Shown: positions 1 to 5,828 of the stretch, piece after piece
How positions within the stretch are numbered: the first letter of the stretch is position 1
Layout: each line of letters begins with the position of its first letter
DNA from: Euryarchaeota archaeon UBA229
Lineage (GTDB): Archaea > Thermoplasmatota > Poseidoniia > Poseidoniales > Poseidoniaceae
Length of the DNA stretch: 9,145 bases
NCBI GenBank assembly: GCA_002505355.1
Contig: DAUW01000049.1
Span: forward strand, 12,377-21,521
Reading direction: 5' to 3'
The notes under the pieces: model-generated
What the model saw: only the letters and a program-made list of their open reading frames with translations
What the model was told of the DNA's origin: nothing
Database searches by the model: none
Made by a program: the position numbers and the translations under genes

Positions 1-1
1 G

Positions 2-820
2 TCATAGCGGGCTATTACATGAAGGGCAGAATTTCCAATCGGGTTCTATGGCATCTCCACAGCTTGGGCATTGACTAGATTGCTTATCGCCCATGATCAC
101 TGAGTCTTTTATCACTGAATCACCAACTTGACCAATTTGCACCATCGGCTTATCATTTTCCAGATAGGTCTGCCGGATTCTTCCAGCCTCGGCAAACAGA
201 CCAGCTCGCTGGTACAGTTCCGCAGCTTTGGCAAAATCACGCGCCAGTTCTAGGTTCTTTGCTTCTTGAGCGAGTTTGTCAATCTCATCCATTGACGGTG
301 CACTGGTTGAAGTTGTCGAAGCAGTCATAGTCGAATTGGTTTGTTCGGTAGTTGGTCTTGGTCGATTCGGATTTAGTGGCATTTGCCCAGTGGTTCGTGG
401 GTTCATTCCAGCATTAGTCTGAATTATCTGCTGGTTTGGTTGTGCCACCGTCGTGGTAGGCATGTACCCCTGATTGACTATTACTGCCCTAGTTGATGCT
501 CCCCCGGCGGTCAATGAGATTAATCCAACAATTATTGCTCCGCAGCAAAATAGACCGCCAAATCCAGCAACAAATCCACTACTTGCTTCTTGGTCTCTGA
601 CTTCTTGACACTCGACACTATCATAGATTGCGTCACCGTTCTCACAATCATATAGCAGGTCTTGGTCCGGCTCTAAACTTGCTCCAACCATCCCAAATAA
701 CAACGATGTGATGATTAGGGTGGTGAAGAGCCCCCATTTTGTCCGCTTGCCGTCAGTCGTCTGGACGACATTGGGCATGATTATCCGTCGTGACACGGGT
801 ATTGGATAGTTGGCTACCAT
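2..820 (-). CDS. Two-TM membrane protein with helical hairpin and C-terminal zinc ribbon
   Basis: A complete 272-residue ORF with its TGA stop at positions 2-4. Function is not known. In order: TM1 at about residues 29-46; a loop of about 36 residues with two cysteines (C59, C71) that could form a disulfide if outside the cell; TM2 at about 83-104 containing FCC; a low-complexity Thr/Ser/Pro/Gln linker at about 105-175; an amphipathic, TPR-like helical hairpin at about 178-221; a short beta-prone stretch with GDSVIKDSVIMGD near 233-245; and a CPSC...CPSC zinc ribbon at 251-268. With both termini inside, the hairpin and ribbon would be cytosolic and could bind a partner protein or nucleic acid, but this is inference. 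Start: ATG at 820 is the longest option; an in-frame ATG at residue 15 (778) would also keep both TM segments. The gene is divergent from the next one. Confidence 0.8.
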   Translation of the reverse strand: MVANYPIPVSRRIIMPNVVQTTDGKRTKWGLFTTLIITSLLFGMVGASLEPDQDLLYDCENGDAIYDSVECQEVRDQEASSGFVAGFGGLFCCGAIIVGLISLTAGGASTRAVIVNQGYMPTTTVAQPNQQIIQTNAGMNPRTTGQMPLNPNRPRPTTEQTNSTMTASTTSTSAPSMDEIDKLAQEAKNLELARDFAKAAELYQRAGLFAEAGRIRQTYLENDKPMVQIGQVGDSVIKDSVIMGDKQSSQCPSCGDAIEPDWKFCPSCNSPL

Positions 821-890
821 TTTATGCTAACGCCTCTTTACTTCACGCTTCAAGCAGCGGTCTTTTGTGTGGCAGACTTGTCCCGGTGCC

Positions 891-2060
891 ATGGACGACG
901 CTCCTTGGTGGCCAAAAGGCATCATCACGGATGACTCAGTAAGTTTTGATACTGGGCGCGTTCAAACATCATTTGGTAGTGTTGATTCATGGAATTATGG
1001 TGAATCCCTAGCACTTGAATGGTGGCAAACTGCACCAACAGATGGCAACATCTGGGGCGATTGGCCGCAGGTGACGCAGGTCAAAGTTATCAAACGAGAC
1101 CGAAGAGGGCTTGTCCTGCGACTCAATGAACATCAAATTGCTAGGATTAGCCCTTTCGCCGTTGGCAATGATCTCTCACGGCTTGTTAAGTATCAGCCAT
1201 GGCGGGAAGCGTTAGAAAATCTAGCTGTGGTGCTACCATCAATGGTATACTCTAGTAATCATGATGATCGCATTGCTGTCTATGATTGCTTGAGTTTAGT
1301 AACAGATCACGATGATGTCGATACCGATAATTTGGTTATGGAACTTGGAGCTATCCACGCAGCTCTGCAGAAATTTGCTACTCCCAACACCGAGCGTCGC
1401 TGGAACGATCGACTGAAAGACATCGAAACAGCATTGAAGGTAACGACACTTTGGCGTGCCCCCCACTCACAATATACGGTTGGCTTGCCACGCGTGAATT
1501 TTACCCTGGAATTATTATCATCAAGTAATGGTAAGGTTGAGTTTATCGTCGATATGAGGACCCTAGCAGAACACATTCTATGCGAGCCGGACCGCCTTCC
1601 CGGCTTAGCCAATCTAATGTCTATCGAACAACAGATATCCTTTGCCAGTGGGTTAACTTCAGAATCTCGTAAGACCCTTCTACAGGCATATCTTAGTCAA
1701 GCGCCAAGCACCTATTCGCGCAAAAAAGCCCTTTCTACTTTGATGGGAGGGCCATGGATTTGGCGTTATCACGCAGTGTTGTTAGCACTTGCTGAAGCAC
1801 GAATTTATGATGATGAGGGCCTAGGTGCGAAAGCAGAAAGTTGGCTCAACGACGTCTCGCGAATTCAGGCACATCTAGGGGTCTTACGCTTGTGGAAATC
1901 TGGCCTGTGGGGCGGCGTAATTGGCGCAGTAATTGCCTTCTTTGCCTGGCGAATGGAGACTTTGTCTCCACCCACCTCCGGCGCCGTTGCGATACTTTGC
2001 TTGGTTGGCTCGTTTATTTGTAACATGATTTATTGGTCAAAAGACCCAAAGCCGTACTAG
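891..2060 (+). CDS. Membrane protein with possible degenerate APH/kinase-like domain
   Basis: A 389-residue protein from ATG 891; an in-frame GTG at 867 would add eight residues. Neither start has a clear Shine-Dalgarno site. I do not recognise a named family. The soluble part (about residues 1-330) reads like an aminoglycoside-phosphotransferase/kinase fold: a beta-strand with IARISP near residue 83-88 where the ATP-binding lysine strand would be, then a helix, then VVLPSMVY and IAVYDCL resembling strands 4-5 and the hinge, then a helix with LGAIHAAL. The expected HGD..N catalytic loop reads PRVNFTLELL (about 200-209) and lacks the catalytic Asp, while FIVDM (about 218-222) keeps an Asp at the metal-binding position. 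Two TM segments close the protein, about 337-353 and 363-381, with a short basic tail. If correct it is a membrane-anchored pseudokinase. The fold assignment is by eye and tentative; the gene itself is secure. Its stop overlaps that of the convergent mscS-like gene. Confidence 0.75.
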   Translation: MDDAPWWPKGIITDDSVSFDTGRVQTSFGSVDSWNYGESLALEWWQTAPTDGNIWGDWPQVTQVKVIKRDRRGLVLRLNEHQIARISPFAVGNDLSRLVKYQPWREALENLAVVLPSMVYSSNHDDRIAVYDCLSLVTDHDDVDTDNLVMELGAIHAALQKFATPNTERRWNDRLKDIETALKVTTLWRAPHSQYTVGLPRVNFTLELLSSSNGKVEFIVDMRTLAEHILCEPDRLPGLANLMSIEQQISFASGLTSESRKTLLQAYLSQAPSTYSRKKALSTLMGGPWIWRYHAVLLALAEARIYDDEGLGAKAESWLNDVSRIQAHLGVLRLWKSGLWGGVIGAVIAFFAWRMETLSPPTSGAVAILCLVGSFICNMIYWSKDPKPY

Positions 2061-3157
2061 TTGCTCTGTTTTCTTATTCGATTGTCGTAGAAGCTCAATT
2101 CATGGTTCCTAGCTAGTTGCATGATTTCCAAGAGGAACTTCTCTTTTTCCTGTCGTTCATCAGCACCACCTTGGACGTCCCAATATAGGTTGAGGGAAAT
2201 ATCGATTGAGGTTGTCGAAATATCGTTTACTCGGCACCATGAGGAATCCTCGTTCATCGTTGCCGCATTGTCCTGAATTGAGGTTAAAACAGAGTCTCGA
2301 AATGCTTCAACGCTGTCAGGGTTTGAATTGATATCGAAGTGCAACATAGTCTGCCACCGACGCCATCTTCGCTTACCGTAATTCTCAACAGGAGTATTTA
2401 CTAGGTTTGCGTTAGGTATGGTGATTACGGTGTCCTGACCAGTTCGGATGAGTGTTGTTCTGAGATTTATTTCAACGACCTCACCTTGGGAGCTGCCGAC
2501 AACAACCCAATCTCCGACCTTGAATGGGCGATCGAGTAAAACGGTCAATGCGCCAAAGAAATTCGATATTGTATCCTTTGCCGCTAGGGCTAAGGCAAGA
2601 CCAGAAATCCCTAGACCAGCAATCAATGAAGTAAGGTCTAAACCAATAGCGTCGGCGATAAAAATTGCTCCAATGAAGACAATAAAGAAGCGCAATACAC
2701 TTTCCAACGCACTAACTAAGGTCTTATCCGTACCATCGCTTACTCCGTCAGCGTCTAGCATCATGACAACATCTTGAACCACATCAACCAAACGGAAAGC
2801 CCAAATCACCACCGCTAGGGCGATGACAAACTGAAACACGTTTGGAAGCATTGTTAGCATTATGTCAGGCATCGCATAGGTCGTCGAGCCTGCTTCAACT
2901 GATCTAACCAATTGCAAGGTGAGAAGGTATGATACTCCAGCCCCGATTGCGCTACCAAGAGCCTTGTCGGATTGCTTGACGGTTTTGGTTTGGAGATTTT
3001 CTGAGCGTATAATCTTGCGCAGTAACGACGGCGCAAATGCCATCGTCACAAATCTGACAGTCAGTCCCACCAAAATTATTCCGAGAATGGCTAAAACAGT
3101 CATCTCGTTGATACCCACAGAGTCTGTCGCCCGACTTGCGATATCGTCCTCGACCAT
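2057..3157 (-). CDS. mscS: MscS-family mechanosensitive ion channel
   Basis: A 366-residue small-conductance mechanosensitive channel of the cell membrane; the family opens under hypo-osmotic membrane tension to release solutes. About five TM segments are visible: roughly residues 19-42, 66-84, 101-125, 147-171 and the pore-lining helix about 173-200, which has the Gly/Ala-rich family pattern (GLGISGLALALAAKDTISN). The beta domain follows at about 203-260 with DRPFKVGDWV and the PNANLVNTPVENY element, both typical of MscS. The alpha/beta vestibule domain runs to about residue 350. Two extra N-terminal helices compared with the three of E. coli MscS make this a longer variant, common in archaea. 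ATG at 3157 is the first in-frame start and is preceded by only a weak AGGT. A TATA-like element about 27 bases upstream suggests a leaderless transcript. It diverges from the ArsC-like gene and converges on the preceding plus-strand gene with a 4-base overlap. Confidence 0.93.
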   Translation of the reverse strand: MVEDDIASRATDSVGINEMTVLAILGIILVGLTVRFVTMAFAPSLLRKIIRSENLQTKTVKQSDKALGSAIGAGVSYLLTLQLVRSVEAGSTTYAMPDIMLTMLPNVFQFVIALAVVIWAFRLVDVVQDVVMMLDADGVSDGTDKTLVSALESVLRFFIVFIGAIFIADAIGLDLTSLIAGLGISGLALALAAKDTISNFFGALTVLLDRPFKVGDWVVVGSSQGEVVEINLRTTLIRTGQDTVITIPNANLVNTPVENYGKRRWRRWQTMLHFDINSNPDSVEAFRDSVLTSIQDNAATMNEDSSWCRVNDISTTSIDISLNLYWDVQGGADERQEKEKFLLEIMQLARNHELSFYDNRIRKQSN

Positions 3158-3177
3158 GCTACCTGCACTTAGTCTGT

Positions 3178-3190
3178 GATTTAGAGATAT
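3178..3190 (-). promoter_or_regulatory. Candidate TATA box for the mscS-like gene
   Basis: Read on the minus strand, this A/T-rich stretch (ATATCTCTAAAT) is centred about 25-28 bases before the ATG at 3157. That is the distance expected when an archaeal transcript begins at or next to its start codon. The assignment rests on spacing and composition only. Confidence 0.3.
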
Positions 3191-3217
3191 TCTCGGAGTA
3201 ATACCAGTTGTGGTTTG

Positions 3218-3226
3218 TTTGATAAA
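3218..3226 (+). promoter_or_regulatory. Candidate TATA box for the ArsC-like gene
   Basis: TTTGATAAA is centred 27 bases before the ATG at 3249, consistent with a leaderless archaeal transcript; no Shine-Dalgarno sequence precedes that ATG. The box lies within a short imperfect palindrome, GGTTT (3212-3216) and AAACC (3224-3228), which could be an operator but may be chance. Confidence 0.35.
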
Positions 3227-3248
3227 CCGTCTTCAGCATTAGAATCCT

Positions 3249-3569
3249 ATGCGGCTCTACCATAACCCTAGGTGTTCAAAATCACGACAAGCACTGGCGC
3301 TGTTGTTAGAGCGCGGCTTAGAGTTTGAAGACTATCGCTATCTGGAACACGGCATTGCAGTGGAAGATATGGAATTACTCACCTCTCTTGATGGAATCAT
3401 ACGCAAGCAAGAGATAGACAAATCGGCTAACATAAACCTGAATCAATTAGCCGACGTAAGTAAATTACTAGCGGATAATCCTAAGGCGCTAGAGCGGCCA
3501 ATTTTGGTTAACAATGGGCGTGCAGTAATCGGCCGACCTCCGGAAAAAATCCTTGAATTGCTGGAATAG
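3249..3569 (+). CDS. ArsC/Spx-family thioredoxin-fold reductase
   Basis: A 106-residue cytosolic protein of the ArsC family, slightly shorter than the usual 112-140. The N-terminus carries the signature HNPRCSKSR with Cys9, the residue that attacks arsenate in ArsC enzymes. Arg52 (IRKQE), Arg83 (ERPI) and Arg96 (IGRPPE) match the arginines that hold the oxyanion in E. coli plasmid R773 ArsC. Cys9 is the only cysteine, so electrons would have to come from glutaredoxin or another thiol, as in the glutaredoxin-coupled branch. The function is either arsenate reduction or a general ArsC-like thiol/redox role (YfgD or Spx-like proteins look similar); the sequence alone does not decide, and no arsenic resistance genes lie nearby. 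Start: ATG 3249 begins directly at the first beta-strand of the fold. It diverges from the mscS-like gene across 91 bases and is followed 58 bases later by the peptidase gene. Confidence 0.9.
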   Translation: MRLYHNPRCSKSRQALALLLERGLEFEDYRYLEHGIAVEDMELLTSLDGIIRKQEIDKSANINLNQLADVSKLLADNPKALERPILVNNGRAVIGRPPEKILELLE

Positions 3570-3579
3570 AAATTATACC
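3570..3579 (+). promoter_or_regulatory. Candidate TATA box for the peptidase-transporter operon
   Basis: AAATTATACC directly follows the stop codon of the ArsC-like gene. If used, it would place transcription start near 3601 and leave a leader of about 27 bases before ATG 3628. It would let the peptidase-transporter genes be transcribed separately from the ArsC-like gene. Support is sequence resemblance and position only. Confidence 0.35.
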
Positions 3580-3627
3580 AATACTCGACGGCTTCAAGAA
3601 CTCAAACCACTTCGCTGTCATGATAGG

Positions 3628-5814
3628 ATGCCCGCGAATCGCAAAACTCCCATTGTTGCCCTCAAGACAAGACCATCATTTGGTTTTCTAATATGTCTGC
3701 CATTGCTACTTTCATTGATGACGCCAATGGTGGCATCAACCATTGCTCAAGATGAGCCTGCGGGGCTTGCGCCTGAGGATATTTGGTCCGACGACTACAT
3801 CAACGATATTTTTCCGTGGGCGCCAGCAGGTGATGATATACTCCAGTTCAAGCAATACCACACATATGAGACAATGAAAACTCGGATGATGCGCCTAGCT
3901 GAGGAAAATCCAGACATATTCGAATACCACGAAGGTATGAACGGTGGCACCAATGCGCGGGGCGAAGAGGTTACTGCAAACGCCTACGAAGGCTGGTATT
4001 ATGGCCATTTGTCGCCGTGGATGAAAATCACCGCAGATGTACAAGGCGGCGATTACAATGATTTCGTTGGCGATAACGGTAACTACCCAGACCGACATGA
4101 TGTGATGATTGTTGGAAATCACCACGCTCGTGAGTGGATGTCATATGAAGTTCCAATGTTGCAGTTAGAAGTAATCGCTTTTTCCTACAACAATGTTGGT
4201 TATGACAATGACGGAGACGGCCTAATTGACGAGGATACTTGGGGCGACTCTAATGGTGACGGTTTACTTGATGACGATGGCGACTGTTTGGCCTTGGCTA
4301 GCGAGCATCAAGACTCCAATGGCGATGGAGTCAATTGTGGGCCAGGCGATCACGGCGTTGATGAGGATTACTCTGAACAATGGATTACTGATTTAGTCAA
4401 TGCTAGAGAAATATATCTCATCCCAATGCTCAACGTAGACGGCAACATCTACGATCGAGAAGTTTTCTGTCCTGAACCAGCATGGGAAACCTGTCCAAGC
4501 GGCGGTTGGCGAAAGAATCTGCGCGACAATACGTACACTGGAGTAACTCCTTTACCCGACCTTAACGAGGAGGTTGACGAAGACTGTGACGGGGTTGATC
4601 TGAACAGAAATTATCAGTTTGAGTGGGGGGCGCCACTTGGTGCGACTGGACCACTGATTCCGGGAACTTGTTCGCCTGCGGAGGGTGAACTAGACGGCTC
4701 GAATAACGATGTTTACAACGGGCCGGTAGATGATCGCGATAACGACGGCGACGGGCAAATCAACGAAGACCACGTTGATGGTAAGGACGATGATGCCGAC
4801 GGAGTTACCGACGAAGACTGGTGGGGCGGTAATTCAGAACCAGAGACTAAATTTATTCAGGATATGACCGAAATGAATGATGATGATGGTGACGGTGCTA
4901 GCGAATTCAAATCCACTCTTACTCATCACTCATACTCAGAATTGATTCTGTGGCCGTGGGGGCACTGCACAGACTGTGAGAGTCCGGACCACGCGCAGCT
5001 GGAATACCACGGTCAACAAATGGCTGATATGACACTGTATGCGAACCTCCAGTCGTCCTCACTTTATCCAACATCCGGAGATTTCTGTGACTGGCACTAC
5101 GGCGTACATGGATCCTATTGTTACACCTCTGAAATCGGTACTGCATTCCATCAGCGACCTGAAGATATCGATCATATCGCGGTAAGAAACCTCGGAATTG
5201 GCTTCTACATTGCCGAAATTGCTGATAACCCACGCGAGCGAGCAGACAACGGCATCGCCAACATTTCAAAGAACCAAAACTTGCAACTACCCAACTTGGT
5301 TGACATCCCACCCAAAGGTGACATACCAATCGACATGTGCATTTCCAACGGTTTCGCATATTCATTGAGTATGGATGTATCACACGTTATGTATCGAACA
5401 GTTAAACCAAATCGCGCGCAAAGTGATTTCGGGCCTAAGGAGTGGTCAACAACTGCTTGGTCGATGTCACCGCTAAGAGAAACCAGTTCCACCTGTAATT
5501 TGCTCAACGGCGAAAACGGTACCGTACTGAGATCCAACCTACCAATTCCGGATACGATTTCTGGACAGGTGCACTATAAGGCAATGCTCGGCACACTTAG
5601 CGGTGGCGACCTTTACCTGTATCCGCCGAATGGTGACTACTATGTTCTAGAAATCGACTATCGCGCCGATTACGGGAACCTGTTTGGCGCGTTATTCATG
5701 TTCTTGATAGTTGCCGGCTTTGTTTGGGGCGGTTTAGCGATCTGTCTGCGTATGATGTTGGTGGATGAGAACGACAAGGAATTCACCGATGCCATAGCGG
5801 AGGACGGCAGTTAA
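3628..5814 (+). CDS. Secreted, membrane-anchored M14 zinc carboxypeptidase with Ca-loop insertions
   Basis: A 728-residue M14-family metallocarboxypeptidase that would remove C-terminal residues from peptides outside the cell. ATG 3628 begins a normal signal peptide: a basic start, hydrophobic core about residues 18-31 (FGFLICLPLLLSLM) and a likely cleavage near 36-42. A TTG at 3553 would put 25 odd residues before it. Catalytic residues by comparison with carboxypeptidase A: zinc ligands H166 and E169 (HAREW) and H434 (HHSYSELILWPWG); substrate-binding N326-R327 (VDLNRNY); Y480 (Y248 equivalent); general base E502 (CYTSEIG). Two Asp-rich calcium-loop insertions interrupt the domain, at about 188-251 and 351-425. 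Twelve cysteines in the mature part suggest disulfides. A beta-rich C-terminal region (about 550-675) leads to one TM helix (about 684-706, with WGGLA) and a short acidic cytosolic tail. The transporter gene follows after 14 bases. Confidence 0.93.
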   Translation: MPANRKTPIVALKTRPSFGFLICLPLLLSLMTPMVASTIAQDEPAGLAPEDIWSDDYINDIFPWAPAGDDILQFKQYHTYETMKTRMMRLAEENPDIFEYHEGMNGGTNARGEEVTANAYEGWYYGHLSPWMKITADVQGGDYNDFVGDNGNYPDRHDVMIVGNHHAREWMSYEVPMLQLEVIAFSYNNVGYDNDGDGLIDEDTWGDSNGDGLLDDDGDCLALASEHQDSNGDGVNCGPGDHGVDEDYSEQWITDLVNAREIYLIPMLNVDGNIYDREVFCPEPAWETCPSGGWRKNLRDNTYTGVTPLPDLNEEVDEDCDGVDLNRNYQFEWGAPLGATGPLIPGTCSPAEGELDGSNNDVYNGPVDDRDNDGDGQINEDHVDGKDDDADGVTDEDWWGGNSEPETKFIQDMTEMNDDDGDGASEFKSTLTHHSYSELILWPWGHCTDCESPDHAQLEYHGQQMADMTLYANLQSSSLYPTSGDFCDWHYGVHGSYCYTSEIGTAFHQRPEDIDHIAVRNLGIGFYIAEIADNPRERADNGIANISKNQNLQLPNLVDIPPKGDIPIDMCISNGFAYSLSMDVSHVMYRTVKPNRAQSDFGPKEWSTTAWSMSPLRETSSTCNLLNGENGTVLRSNLPIPDTISGQVHYKAMLGTLSGGDLYLYPPNGDYYVLEIDYRADYGNLFGALFMFLIVAGFVWGGLAICLRMMLVDENDKEFTDAIAEDGS
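4189..4380 (+). repeat. First calcium-loop insertion in the M14 catalytic domain
   Basis: This segment codes for three DxDxDG-like loops (YDNDGDGLIDED, GDSNGDGLLDDDGD, QDSNGDGVNCG) resembling EF-hand or thrombospondin type 3 calcium sites. It lies between the HxxE zinc motif and the substrate-binding arginine region. That interval is about 130 residues here and 55 in bovine carboxypeptidase A, so roughly 75 residues are added. Confidence 0.75.
4678..4902 (+). repeat. Second calcium-loop insertion in the M14 catalytic domain
   Basis: This segment codes for further Asp-rich loops (DRDNDGDGQINED, GKDDDADGVTDED, NDDDGDGASEF) between the Asn-Arg substrate motif and the third zinc ligand. That interval is 107 residues here against 51 in carboxypeptidase A, an addition of about 56. 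The last loop ends about eight residues before the zinc-binding histidine. Confidence 0.75.
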
Positions 5815-5817
5815 GCC

Positions 5818-5823
5818 GAGGTG
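5818..5823 (+). promoter_or_regulatory. Shine-Dalgarno site of the NSS transporter gene
   Basis: GAGGTG sits five bases before ATG 5829, inside the 14-base gap after the peptidase stop codon. It fixes the transporter start and supports translation from a shared transcript. Confidence 0.7.
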
Positions 5824-5828
5824 CTAGC

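Noticed and set aside
1307..1612. Antisense ORF of 101 codons within the kinase-like gene
   Set aside because: Ser/Arg-rich, without recognisable features, and wholly inside a better-supported gene: a shadow ORF.
3212..3228. GGTTT/AAACC palindrome as a terminator or operator
   Set aside because: The stem is only five base pairs and overlaps the likely TATA box; too weak to list alone.
3553..3627. Upstream TTG start for the M14 peptidase, overlapping the ArsC-like gene by 17 bases
   Set aside because: It would put 25 residues, including two Cys and many Arg/Asn, ahead of a well-formed signal peptide. ATG 3628 gives a standard signal sequence.
4919..5537. Two antisense ORFs opposite the M14 catalytic domain
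   Set aside because: They lie over conserved catalytic residues of the peptidase and have no coherent protein features.
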